Assembly (NCBI GenBank): GCA_028571685.1
Contig: CM053162.1
Span: 68,312,351 to 68,376,350, forward strand
Direction: 5' to 3'
DNA length: 64,000 nt
From: Heterohyrax brucei
Lineage: Eukaryota; Chordata; Mammalia; Hyracoidea; Procaviidae
The notes beneath the pieces were generated by a model. The model had not been told where the DNA came from. It worked only from the letters and a program-made list of their open reading frames with translations, and searched no databases. Positions 32,268-42,576 of this stretch are shown piece by piece (positions within the stretch are counted from its first letter, which is position 1; each line of letters opens with the position of its first letter). A program made the position numbers and the translations under genes.

Positions 32268-32804
32268 CTAGGACTGCCAGTTAAGTTTGTGACTTCATTC
32301 CGGAAAAAGTGCTGCATACCTCACTGCTAAATAGCACCGCAGTCACCTGGGAAGTACTCCTCCTGGAAAGCTACGCACCAACATCAGCACCTAGTCCGCC
32401 CTGCAAAGCAAGCTTGGAATTCTTTTTTCTGGAGCAGTGCATTGCCCGTGATGTCATGAATGTCAACTACGTATCTTCCTTTACATATTTCCTTTATCTT
32501 TGGGTAATGAAAAAGTCATTGAGGGCCAGATCAGGTGAGTAAGGAGGGTGTTCCAGTACAAGTATTTGTTTACTGGCTAAAGACTCCCACACAGACAACT
32601 GTACAATTAAGTTCACGAACTTGTCACCATGCCACTATGCCACCATGCACAATGGCTGTTCCAGAAAGAGTTCCAAAACTGCTTTGAAGGGTGGACTAGG
32701 CACTGGCATCTGGGCATAACTTCCTGATGACCATGATGATATTCAGCAGTGAGGTGTGTAGCACTTAGAACAATTAAGTTCGCAGGCTTAATTGTCAGAC
32801 CTCG
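32268..32804 (-). mobile_element. Mariner-derived foldback element, copy E (best preserved)
   Basis: Left end ctaggactgccagttaagtt and right end (reverse complement) aggtctgacaattaagcctg are inverted terminal repeats of about 25 bases. The left arm (32306-32436) and right arm (about 32657-32790) are reverse complements of each other over roughly 130 bases. Both derive from the C-terminal transposase codons and the terminal repeat. Only the left half continues into the SPDL-DF-LKG region of the transposase (32437-32560). The centre (32601-32622) carries a third terminal-repeat-like motif, acaattaagttcacgaactt. The element is about 540 bases with no functional transposase. Confidence 0.88.
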
Positions 32805-32834
32805 TGCGTATGTGTACGTGGAATTGAGTTCTAA

Positions 32835-33950
32835 GGCATAAGTGAAAATTAATGAAAAAGAAATTTAGAATAGAGCAAAGAGGCAAAGGCTCCAAGGCTT
32901 CAAGGAAACAGGTCAAAATGGGGAACCAGTTAAAGGCTACGATGAAAGTTAGGCAGGGGTGACTCAATGTTTCTACAAGTGAAGACACCCCAAAAGTCTT
33001 TTACTCAAGGAATGCCCTGATCAGATTTAGCAGCTAGAAGTCATCCTGGCTGTGGAAAATGAACTGCAGGGAACTCTGCTGGATACAGGTGGATAGAAGA
33101 CTAGGGTGACCGTTGTGAATCTCCAACACAGAAATAGATTGGAGAACGAAAGTGATATTAGAAACACATGTGTTCAAAAATGAATGCCCTTGAATAGGAT
33201 TTCTTCCGTGCATTGCCGCTAATTCGTTTCCAAATCATGGCGACACAGTGGCACCGAATAGAATTCCCTGATAGGGTTTTCAAGGAACAACTAGTGGATT
33301 TGAAGCACTGCCTTTTTTGTTAAGTTAGAAGCTGAACACTTTACTACTGTACCAGAGGTTTATTAGAGTGGATTTTTCATCAAATGAGTAGAAAAACTAC
33401 AAGGGATAAATGCCACCACTGACTCTTAATTACTGACTTGCACAAATGGATGGACAGGGCTTAAGATGAGGTTTGGAAAGAGATACAGGTTTAGTCCCTG
33501 TAGAGATTCTGGTGCCTTTGAGACATCTAACAGAAGATGTCAAAGAGGCGGTGGATGTAGTTTGCTGGAGCTAAGAGTCAGATCTGGCTAAAGATGGAAA
33601 TTTGTGACGCATCTGCTTACAGCTGGCAACTGATCTGCGTGTGATCATCTTGGCAGATGACAGAACAGAGTGAAGAGGAGAGAGACTTCGGGCTGAGCAG
33701 TGAGGAGTTCCAAAGGAAAGAGATTAGGTAGCCTGATACTAGAGATGAAAAGTGAAAGAGAAGAAACAAGGAAGCAAAGAAAAAATACTGGGAAAAAAAG
33801 ATGCAATGCTGCTTTGAGGCCAAGGCATGTGAAGGTTGGAAATTATCCGATGGTTTTAGAAAAAATGGAATTGATTTATAGCCATCATGGGAGATTTTGA
33901 AGAGGAGTGACAGGCTAACCTGAATGGCTACGCTTAGTATGTAACGGAAA
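32835..33950 (+). repeat. Ancient dispersed mammalian repeat, class uncertain
   Basis: The block order (ccctgatcagatttagcagc, ctggctgtggaaaatgaact, gagacatctaacagaagatg, gatggaaatttgtgacgcat, attttgaagaggagtgacag) resembles a long, common, noncoding mammalian repeat I know by sequence but cannot name with confidence. Similar blocks occur at 43420-43800 and 47800-48470. An AfroSINE interrupts it. Confidence 0.4.
33207..33362 (-). repeat. AfroSINE, reverse
   Basis: gtgcattgccgctaattcgt to ctactgtaccagaggttt. Diverged, full length. Confidence 0.85.
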
Positions 33951-34824
33951 GCATAAACGTAGACAGCTCTTGTGCAGATGTAGAAATTTGTCTATGAAAC
34001 TAGGAAACCTCTCATTTTTAAAGGGAAGTTCTTTACCTTTCAGGTACTGTTTGAACAAATAAAAAACATAAAGATAAAATTTTAAATACATTAAGTTGAA
34101 ATATTTAAAATGATGAAACATTAAATTCCTCACTGTAATGTTCAATTTTATTTACCACAGCTTTTAAATAATTGGCATAAGTTTTTAGTAGACACCATGC
34201 TTAATCATCCTCAAGAATCTGCCACTGTGATTCAACAATGTTTCATATGACACTTAAAAAGCCAGGCATCTAAAATAAAACAATATATTTGGTTACCTCC
34301 TGGAGCTTTGAACAACTTTAATTAAAACAACTACAATTAATAATGGACTTGATAACTCTTATCTCTGTTTCCTGTAGGCATCCCGGGGTCTGCTGTCAAA
34401 TATAGTGACTACCACTAAGATGTGTATGTAGCTAAGGCTTTAATTTCCTCAAGTTTTAGAAAACGTGAATAACATTTTTTTCTGATGGATTTTTAATATT
34501 TTTAAAATATCTCAAAAATTCATAATCATAGAAATGGTAATACACAATTACCAGCCAGGCATTATTTCTTAGGTCCTGAACGTTTTGCTATGCTACAAGA
34601 TTTTGTCCATCAGAAGGTTGCTAACAGAGACATCATATTGCTAAACATGCATTCCACTGGAATAAGGATTGGATTTTGTTAAAATTAAAACATTCCTTAG
34701 GGGAATGATGAATTACCTATATCTATTACTAAAGCTTTAATACTGAAATATTTAAATGATCCTTTCCAAAGTAACAGTGAGCTGAGGTCCTCCCACACCA
34801 TAGTGAGACATTCTATAAACAGCT
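33951..34824. other. No gene or repeat recognised
   Basis: Very AT-rich; only short frames. Confidence 0.5.
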
Positions 34825-34986
34825 TATAAAGGCTGGTGGCTTAGTGACTAAGTGCTGCAGCTGCTGATCAAAAGGCTGGCAGTTCAAACCCCCTAGGTGT
34901 TTCTTGGAACTGTGTAGGGCAGTTCAACTCTGTCTACAGGGTTACCGTGAGTAAGAATTGACTCGACAGCAGTGGGTTTGGGGTTT
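34825..34986 (+). repeat. AfroSINE
   Basis: taaaggctggtggcttagtg to gactcgacagcagtgggttt. The intact tail palindrome gactcgacagcagtggg suggests a fairly recent copy. Confidence 0.9.
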
Positions 34987-35570
34987 GATATAAAAGCTGA
35001 GAAGCAGAACAAAATACCCAGAGTGAATGCACCTTCCATGGCTGATGAGTGCTCAAAAAAGAAATTATTTTAAATAATTTTTCTCAAATTCAGATAGTCA
35101 CTTTATTAACAGCACACAATTAAAATGTATAGAATGTTTACTTATGTATAGAATTGCTTACATCTGAACAATTAAAAGGGCCGGAACATGACACAAACGG
35201 CAATTTAATTTTGTTTTCTGGTCTCTCAATACTGCCAATCACTAATACATCTGTCTCCCCGAAAACTGTTGAAATAAGTCATTTAATAAATACACAAATA
35301 CCTATTAAAGTATCCACAAAACACGTGAACAGATAATTTACAAAAGATGTAATAAAATTAAGAAAAAGATATAGAACAAATTAAACCTCATTAAGAGTCC
35401 AACAAACACAAATTAAAATAATACAACATTTTTTATAAAATTATTAAATGTAATGTGAATGATTTTACCGAATACTGGTTGTCACTCAACACTTTAGGAT
35501 TCTTGGGTAGTGGCTTAGGTACCATGAATTGGCTTACTCAGCATTCACCAACAATTCTCTTTTCTCTTTT
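34987..35570. other. No gene or repeat recognised
   Basis: AT-rich; a 60-codon frame at 35154-35336 has no recognised content. Confidence 0.5.
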
Positions 35571-35722
35571 ATGGAGTCCTGAGGGTGCAGAGCTTAAAAC
35601 TTCCCTCCTAACCAAAAGGTCAGCAGTTTGAATCCATTAGCTGCTCCTTGGGAACACTGTGGGACAATTGTACTCTGTCCTATAGGGTTACTATGAGTAG
35701 GAATTAACAAGTTTAGCTTGTT
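35571..35722 (+). repeat. AfroSINE
   Basis: atggagtcctgagggtgcag, then gtcagcagtttgaatccatt, gggttactatgagtaggaat. Diverged tail. Confidence 0.85.
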
Positions 35723-36111
35723 TTCTGTCTCTTTTACAGAAATCTCTTTTACAGAGATTTCCAAGCTACACACCCTACTGTCCTATACTCCTGCAGGTCA
35801 GGGATGACACTGCGACCCGTTTTTGATCAACGAGAAGCCAGAAGTTTGTTAAGAATTTTTTCCCATGTACAATAATAAGACAAAGCACTGAAAGAAATCT
35901 TTGGCCCTTCTACCCTATTCTGAATAGTCCCTAGATACGACACTGCAGCTATCAAATTGTGACCATGATGCAGAATTAAAGACAGCAAAACAGAAACATA
36001 GAAGGAATTTATGTTACGGATGACATCATGGAGACATGGTACCAGCCCCAGACAGTTTATGAGGCAAACAAAACATTTTTGTTTAGGTAAATGTTGTAGA
36101 CTTTTATTTAT

Positions 36112-36274
36112 TTGGAAACCTGGGTGGCATAGTAGTTAAGAGTCGTGGCTGCTGTCCAAAAGGTTAGCAGTTCAAATCTACCATACACTCCTTAGAATCT
36201 CTATAGGGCAATTCTACTCTGTCCTATAGGGTCACTGTGTGTCAGAGTCAACTTGATGGCAATGGTTTTTTAGT
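36112..36274 (+). repeat. AfroSINE
   Basis: ggaaacctgggtggcatagt to acttgatggcaatggttttt. Well preserved. Confidence 0.92.
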
Positions 36275-36308
36275 ATGGGTTTATTTGTTTTTTCAGCCAA
36301 GTGTTTTC

Positions 36309-36360
36309 TTAATCTTTGCAGAGACTGCCTTGGCTTTACGCCTCAATAATCTTTAGAATG
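36309..36360. repeat. 52-bp direct repeat, left copy
   Basis: ttaatctttgcagagactgc through ctcaataatctttagaatg. It is repeated at 37044-37095 with about eight differences. The two copies exactly bracket the RTE fragment. Confidence 0.9.
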
Positions 36361-37043
36361 ATGGTGATTTGCTATTAGATGTCGTTGAGTTGGTTCCAAC
36401 TCATAGCAACCTGATATGTAGCAGGTTTCTGATCCGTATCATCCGCACATTCATTGCTACTTCTGAGCCCACTGTTGCAGCCCCTCTGTGTCAGCCCATC
36501 TTGTGGAGACTTCCTCTTTTTCACTGACCTTCTACTGTTACCAAGCATGGTGTCCTTCTCTAGGGTCTAGTCCCTCCTGACAACATGCCCAAAGTATCTA
36601 ACAGGAAGTCTTATCATCCTAGCTTCTAAGGTACATTCTGGCTGTACTTCTTCTAAGACAGATTAAGCTTTACTTCTGGAACTCCACGGCACATTCAGTA
36701 TTCTTAGCTAACACCATAAATCAAACGCATCTATTCTTCTTCAGTCTTCCTTAATGATTGTCCAGCTTTTGGATGTATCTATGAGTCAACTGAAAATACC
36801 ATGGCTTAGGTAAGTTTCACTTTAGCCATCAATTTTGTCCGTACACACATCAAACAGGTCTTTTGCAGCAGATTTGCTCAGTGCAATGCACTGATTTCTT
36901 CCCTCCTGCTTCCATGGGTGTTGACTTTGGATTCAACTGAAAAAGTTTCTTAATAACTTCAATCGTATCTCTGCTTGTCAAGATACTCCTCTTTGGTCCA
37001 CGTGTGGAAACTTTTGTTCTTTGTGTTACAGTGTAGTGCTGTC
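36361..37043 (-). mobile_element. RTE-clade LINE, 5'-truncated 3' fragment, reverse
   Basis: The left end is the element's 3' tail (gttgagttggttccaactca). Blocks colinear with 26855-27570 follow: cactgttgcagcccctctgt, ttcctctttttcactgacct, ccctcctgacaacatgccca, cttctggaactccacggcac. It codes only for decayed ORF2 C-terminal segments and stops before the ADD active site. It is bracketed by 52-bp direct repeats. Confidence 0.82.
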
Positions 37044-37095
37044 CTAATCTTTGCAGAGCTTGCTTTGGCTTCATGTCTCAATAATCTTTAGAATG
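37044..37095. repeat. 52-bp direct repeat, right copy
   Basis: ctaatctttgcagagcttgc through ctcaataatctttagaatg. See the left copy at 36309-36360. Candidate target-site duplication. Confidence 0.9.
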
Positions 37096-37527
37096 ACAAA
37101 CACTCAAATCCCCTTATTCAAATCCCAGGAATTGTTTCAAAGAGATGGATTTGGACAAGACCTGTATATCCTAGAACAAATTAGTTTGGATAAGAAACGG
37201 TATCGTTTCTGAAACGAATTGTTTAATTCAAAGTTATGTATAATACTGAACTAGAAACAAATTAAACGGTTAACAGTGAATGAAAAGCAAATCAAGCAAC
37301 TGATGTTTATTTAATGAACTATTTTGTAACAATGAAATGGCTCTTGGAAATGAATAATGCTGGAGAAAACATACATGGTAAATATATCCAAAATTACGTA
37401 CATTGCAATTAACATGCTCCAGTAAAGCAAATTTAATGCCAAAGTAAAATTAATAAATTATGGAAAATTTCATTGCTATTTTTCATACGTCTTCTATTTC
37501 TAAACTTTCCTTAATATAACTATATAA
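37096..37527. other. No gene or repeat recognised
   Basis: AT-rich intergenic-type sequence. Confidence 0.5.
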
Positions 37528-37529
37528 AA

Positions 37530-37696
37530 ACAAAATCAAGCCCATTGCTGTAAAGTCACTTCTGTCTCGTGGGGACACTGGAGCACACAGTAGAACTGCT
37601 CTGTAGAGTTTCCAAGGAGTGCCTGGTGGATTTGAACTGCTGACCTTCAGGTTAGCAGCCATGCGTGACTTAATCCTTGTACCACCAGGGTTTCTG
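37530..37696 (-). repeat. AfroSINE, reverse
   Basis: aaaatcaagcccattgctgt to cttgtaccaccagggtttct. Well preserved apart from gccatgcgtgacttaatcc. Confidence 0.9.
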
Positions 37697-38046
37697 ATGG
37701 TGTCGACTAAATAGAACTTGCACACTTTTTAAATTTATATAGGGGAAAATGTCAAAAACATGCAAAAATTGATTAACATAATATATTATGCCTAATTAAT
37801 AGTTTCAATTTAGTTTACTTATATTCTTCTCTGTGTTCTAGATTATTTTGAAGTAAATCTCAAACATCATACTTTCTGTGAATATTCTAGTATATACATG
37901 TACATATGTATATATACTAAAAAGATAAAATTTTAAAAAGTATGCCTGCCATATCATTACTGTACCTGAAAGAATTTGCATGCTTTCTTAACATAACCAG
38001 AGTCAATTTCTGTTCAAATGCTTATGCTTCCTCTCTCCCCTCAAAA

Positions 38047-38182
38047 ATAGCACTGCCATCGAGTTGATTCTGACTCACAGTGACCCTGTAGGACAGAGTA
38101 GAACTATCTTATCTGGTTTCCAAGGAGCACCTAGTGGATTTGAACTGCTGACTTTTTGTTTAGCAGCTACAGCACTTAACTT
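38047..38182 (-). repeat. AfroSINE, reverse, head missing
   Basis: tagcactgccatcgagttga to agctacagcacttaact. The last 30 bases of the head are gone. Confidence 0.87.
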
Positions 38183-38755
38183 TTCACCTGTGTGAAGGAA
38201 CTAGAATCCAAATGCATTCCATTTACTGCAGTTGCTCGGGGTGACCCCTCTGCCTCTTACGGTTTCTTGGTGAGCTGCTGTTGATGTTTCTGATACGTCT
38301 ATCCAGTAGGGTCTCCCAAAGTCTGAATTTAGCAAATTATACTCAGTTGGTGTCACGCCTTCCTTCGAATTGTCAGATACACTTTGACTCTCTCGACAAG
38401 AATGCTATGGAGATGGAGTAGTGCCCTCCTGTATTTATGTGTCATTACGTGATGTTATTGCCATTTTGTAGCAGTCACTGATGGTCAACGCCCAGGTTTG
38501 TTTCTTGTTAGGATTAGCAAATAGATGGCTTTCTCCTTTAAATATTGCTATATTGTTTATTAGTGGGACTACTTCTCAGAAGACAAGTTTTACCTGTTCA
38601 ACTAGTTTTTTCTTCTGGAAGTTCCTCAAACTTTGTTTTGTCAATATTTTGGCCTGACAGTTTTTTGTTGTATGGGATTATCCCGTATAATGTAAGATAT
38701 TTAGTAGCATTCCTGGGTCCTGCTGATAGAAAGTTCATACCAGTGTAGGAGGGGA
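38183..38755. other. No gene recognised
   Basis: Mixed composition. The frame at 38545-38748 has no recognised family. Words such as tgatgttattgccattttgta suggest an older repeat that I cannot name. Confidence 0.4.
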
Positions 38756-38756
38756 G

Positions 38757-38826
38757 TTGATTAGGAATCAAACCCAAGACCCCAACCTGTAAGACAGAAA
38801 GTCTACCGCTGAACCACCACTGCTTT
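38757..38826 (-). repeat. tRNA-Gly-like pseudogene or tRNA-Gly-derived SINE head, reverse
   Basis: On minus: agcagtggtggttcagcggt, agactttctgtcttacaggt, then ggtcttgggtttgattccta. The A-box (tggttcagcggtaga) and B-box (gggtttgattcc) match tRNA-Gly. The acceptor stem and anticodon loop are degenerate, so it is not a functional tRNA. A related afrotherian SINE starts with such a tRNA-Gly head, which I think is the likelier origin. Confidence 0.6.
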
Positions 38827-38831
38827 TCCAA

Positions 38832-38987
38832 AAGACCAATTCCACTGCAGTCGAGTCAATTCTGACTTGGAACAACCTTATAAGACACAGTAGAACTGCC
38901 CCTGGAGTTTTCAAGGAGTGCCTAGTGGATTTGAACCACTTACCTTTTTGGTCAGCGACCATAGCACTTGACCACTGTACCAACGAC
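38832..38987 (-). repeat. AfroSINE, reverse
   Basis: caattccactgcagtcgagt to gaccactgtaccaacg. It starts six bases after the tRNA-Gly-like segment. Confidence 0.87.
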
Positions 38988-39009
38988 TGCCTTAAGATGG
39001 CCCTAAATT

Positions 39010-39218
39010 AAAATCAAACTAAACTCATTGCCACTGAGTTGATTTCAACTTACAGTGACCCTAGAGGACAGAGTAGACCTGCCCCATAAGACTTCTAAGG
39101 CTATAAATCTTTACAGAGGTCACCTGCTACATCTTTTTCCTGCCAAGTGTCTGATAGTTTCACACAACCAGCTTTTCATTTAGCAGCTGAGTGCTTTATC
39201 CACTGCATCACTAGAGAC
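39010..39218 (-). repeat. AfroSINE long subfamily, reverse
   Basis: actcattgccactgagttga, gacttctaaggctataaatc, then tttttcctgccaagtgtctg, ending agtgctttatccactgcatc. About 40 bases longer than the common type. Confidence 0.78.
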
Positions 39219-39221
39219 CCA

Positions 39222-39290
39222 CAAATGTCTCTAGATATTGCCAAATGTCATCTGGTGGCAAGATCACCTCAGGCTGAAAAGCATTCAATT
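39222..39290 (-). repeat. MER5-type hAT fragment, reverse
   Basis: aaatgtctctagatattgcc, aaatgtcatctggtggcaag, atcacctcaggctgaaaagc is the reversed MER5 start. Confidence 0.65.
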
Positions 39291-39890
39291 ATCCTGTTTT
39301 ATCAAGAATAGTATAACGTAAATTTGAGGCTTTTCCTTTGTTTATCAGTTTTCAAAATGACTTAGTCTTCAAGCACTCCTTAATGGATATGGATGAGACT
39401 GTTACAACTACAATTATGAATTTATACTTCACATATGTGTTTAAATCCATTGTAAATGTTTATATTTACACTAATATTTTATCACTAGTTCACAAAGTTC
39501 TCTTAACATGCCTTGCTTTCTTCTTTCAAAAGATAGTCCAAACTAATCTTTTCCATTTTCTGTCAAGACTTATCATCTACTGCTTTCTTAAGGAGCCTTG
39601 ATTTCTTATTACAGAAAATAGAATGTAGACAGTAAAATTCAGGTGCTATATGTACTTATTTGTTCCAAGGTATTTCAGTGGATACAAATAAAAATTGTAC
39701 ACATATACATGTGTGCACATTTGTTCTGTTTTTTAATAAAGTGCAATAAAGCTTTATACTGATGCTTTCAATGCAAACCCGGAACCACAAGAACTTTGCT
39801 TAATCTTTGACTTTACACAGCTACCTCCTCTTACCACTACTAAACCTCTAATTCCCCGTAATGTTAACACAGTTACTCATTTGCTTTATG
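39291..39890. other. No gene or repeat recognised
   Basis: AT-rich. The 87-codon frame at 39338-39601 is phenylalanine/leucine-rich and looks like a composition artefact. Confidence 0.45.
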
Positions 39891-39892
39891 CC

Positions 39893-40590
39893 TGTGGCAG
39901 GCAGAATCTTAGGTAGATGCCAATGATCCCTGAACGCTGATATTCATAAGCTTCTGTAATATGTCCCTCTTAAGTGTATACTTGGCCAAGTGACTCACGT
40001 CTGTTGAACAGAATTCAGCAAAAGTGATGAGATGCTACTTTCCAAATTAGGTTACAAAAAGACTGCAACTTCCATTTTACCAGAGTCCCTTTGTGATGAG
40101 AACATTTACTGAACTTAGCTGCTAAGCAAAAAGTTGGAGAATTGAGTTCACCTAGAGGCATCTCTTAGGAAGGCCTAGAAATCTATTTCTGAGAAGCTAG
40201 CCATTGGAAACCATAGGTAGCACAGTTCTCCTCTTATACACATGGGGTTGTCTCAAATCCGAGAAGACGAAAGGTGACTGAATCTGTTTTGTTGGCTTTC
40301 TCTAGTTCTCTCTGGGGTTTGCTCTGAGAGAATTCACTCACTTTAATGTGGGCTACCCTATCATGAGCTCAACAAGGCAAGAAAATAAGGAGGACGCCAG
40401 CAGAGGGAAAAAGACGTCCTCAGTCCAACAGCTCAGAAAGAATTGAGTCCTGCCAGCAATGAAGCCCTCCCCTCCCCCAGATGACCTTGAATTCTCCTAA
40501 TGACTGCAGATAGCTGACACCTTGACCGAAGGTCTGCACCCAGATAAGTTGTACCTAGATTCCTGACCCTCAGAAACAGTGATAATAAAT
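39893..40590 (+). repeat. Ancient LTR (probably ERVL/MaLR class) with a nested SINE variant
   Basis: Blocks typical of an old mammalian LTR: ggcaggcagaatcttaggta, cttggccaagtgactcacgt, gcaaaagtgatgagatgcta, aggttacaaaaagactgcaa, then after the insertion gctttctctagttctctctg, ctgacaccttgaccgaaggt, gattcctgaccctcagaaac and aataaatattg. A SINE variant interrupts it at about 40108-40270. Confidence 0.5.
40108..40270 (+). repeat. AfroSINE variant inside the old LTR
   Basis: acttagctgctaagcaaaaa, then aaggcctagaaatctatttc, gagaagctagccattggaaa, agcacagttctcctcttata, cacatggggttgtctcaaat. This is the variant with the aggcctggcgatctacttc-type insert. Confidence 0.65.
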
Positions 40591-40856
40591 ATTGCTAAAT
40601 GTTAGGCAGAACACAAACTCATTAAAAGAGAAAACTATCATTCTTACCACCAGTGATTTTAACATTTAAAATTAGTTTAGATTTTTCTTTCAGCTATTTT
40701 TGTTTATAGTGTATAACAATATAATTATTATCTGTGTTATTAGACCACTGAGTTAATACCAAATTAGGCTAATTGTTTTATTTTACTTTGCTTTATACAG
40801 AGGTAGTTTAATTTGTAAATAAAAAATAAAATGCCTACACAGTTTGAAAATCAAAT

Positions 40857-41022
40857 ACCTGCTGGCACAGTGATTTAAGGTCTACAGTTGCTCACCAAAA
40901 GTTTGGCAGTTCAAATCCACCAGGCAATGCTTGGAAACCCTGTGGATGGGCAGGTCCACTCTGTTCTACAGGGTTGCTGTTAGTTAGAACTGAGTCCACG
41001 ACAATGGGTTTAGGTTTTTGGT
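40857..41022 (+). repeat. AfroSINE
   Basis: acctgctggcacagtgattt to acgacaatgggtttaggttt. It has a small insertion in ctgtggatgggcaggtcc. Confidence 0.88.
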
Positions 41023-41266
41023 TTGTATGTTTTTTAAATCAAATCTGTAAGCAAAGACTTCTCTGAAAATTCTGTTTTCTAGTCCTGATTACTGGACTTA
41101 GCATTTGCTTATTTGCTGTGAGCAACACTCTCTTTACTTCTGAAAATATGTTCCAACAGGTTTATGTATTTAAATCCTCTCTCCTTCTTTGGCAAGTGGC
41201 GCCCTATTATATAGGCAGTCTTTCCCTTTGCCTTTATTTTCTGGGCAATCTATCCTAGATGAGAAG

Positions 41267-41475
41267 TTCTTGACGTTGGCACTAGGGGCGTGCTGGGCTG
41301 TGTAATTGTTTCGGGATCTGTCAAGTGCACTGTGGAAGGTGTGGCAGAATCGTGGACTGTAGCCTAGATGTCAACAGTCTCAGCTGTGACAACGGCAACA
41401 AAAAAATCTCCAAACACTGCCAATTGTCCCTTGGGGCCCCAAATCAAACTTGGTTGAGACTGACTAGTTTAGATA
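41267..41475 (-). repeat. MER5-type hAT element, reverse
   Basis: cttgacgttggcactagggg, gcactgtggaaggtgtggca, caaaaaaatctccaaacact, gccaattgtcccttggggcc, aaacttggttgagactgact give the reversed MER5A layout. Confidence 0.7.
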
Positions 41476-41499
41476 CACAAATATACTTCCTTCTTTAAA

Positions 41500-41688
41500 C
41501 CTGTTGTGTAGAGTTAATTCCAACACATAAGGACCCTCTAAGAAAGAGTAGAACATCCCCTCACGACTTCCAAGGCTGTGGGTTTTACAGCAGCAGACTG
41601 CCACCTTTTTCTTCCCAGAGTGGCTGGTGGGTTTGAACAACTGACTTTGGGGTGAATGAGTGCCTTAATCATTGCACCACAAGAAGTC
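41500..41688 (-). repeat. AfroSINE long subfamily, reverse
   Basis: ctgttgtgtagagttaattc, cacgacttccaaggctgtgg, actgccacctttttcttccc, agagtggctggtgggtttga, ending attgcaccacaagaagtcc. Confidence 0.82.
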
Positions 41689-42379
41689 CTTCACATCTTC
41701 ATCAGAGCTGCATCACATTTGTATGCATATGTCATACTTAACAAGTCTGCATTAACTGAAATTTCTAACCATTTTTTTTTGTTATTATCTATGGTGCTTC
41801 CAGGACCTGTGTGAAAATAAACATTCAGCTGTATTTTTCCTACTAGATGCGTAGTTTCTGAATCAGTCTTTTTATTTATTGTCATGTAAAGTAAGAGAAG
41901 CTTTTCTAACTTTTAAAAATTTTGGCTGTTGTTGCATTTTTTTCGGTGGAGCTACCCTGTTACCCCAACACCGTTAATGAAAAGCTCAGATTTTCACCAT
42001 TGATACAAGAAGTCGCTGTCATCACATGCTCCATTTCAGATTGTATTGGGTCTGACCGAATTTTCTAAGTTTTGACTTGGGTCTGTTCACATGCTGAAAT
42101 TATGTTTATTTCACTATAATATTGCCTATACCTATATATGGTGACTCTCCCCTTGGCAAAAAAAAAAAAAAAAGAAAGTGTTTACTGGCTGTTCTTACAC
42201 TTTTCTTTTTTCAAATTTGAATTATAAAACATGTAACTTTAATTAATATTGCACTAGATGTGTTACAGAGAGAGAGTAGTCACTGTTACGATGTTAAGTC
42301 TTTATGTTCAGGAAGAAGAGACAGTTTCCATGTGTTCAAGTCTACTTTTGTGGTTTTCATACATATTAAAAAAAAAAAA

Positions 42380-42462
42380 TTGCAAGGAGTGCCAGGTGGA
42401 TTTGAACTGTTATACTTTTGGCTAGCAGTGGTAGCACTTAACCACTTTGCCACCAGGGTTTA
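42380..42462 (-). repeat. AfroSINE 5' half, reverse
   Basis: An A run (42370-42379) is joined directly to ttgcaaggagtgccaggtgg, then ctttgccaccagggttt. The tail half is absent. Confidence 0.8.
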
Positions 42463-42472
42463 AAATCCAGCA

Positions 42473-42576
42473 AACCCCCTGCTGTTGAGTCGATTCCAAC
42501 TCATAGTGACCCTATAGGTCAGAGCAGAACTGACCCATAGAGTTTCCAAGAAGTGCCTGGTGGATTTGAACTGCTT
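42473..42576 (-). repeat. AfroSINE 3' two-thirds, reverse
   Basis: ccctgctgttgagtcgattc to gcctggtggatttgaactgc. It breaks at the L1 segment. With 42380-42462 it forms two incomplete tandem copies. Confidence 0.85.

Noticed and set aside
38757-38826. Functional tRNA-Gly gene
   Set aside because: The A- and B-box remain, but the acceptor and anticodon stems do not pair and no terminator-like T run fits.
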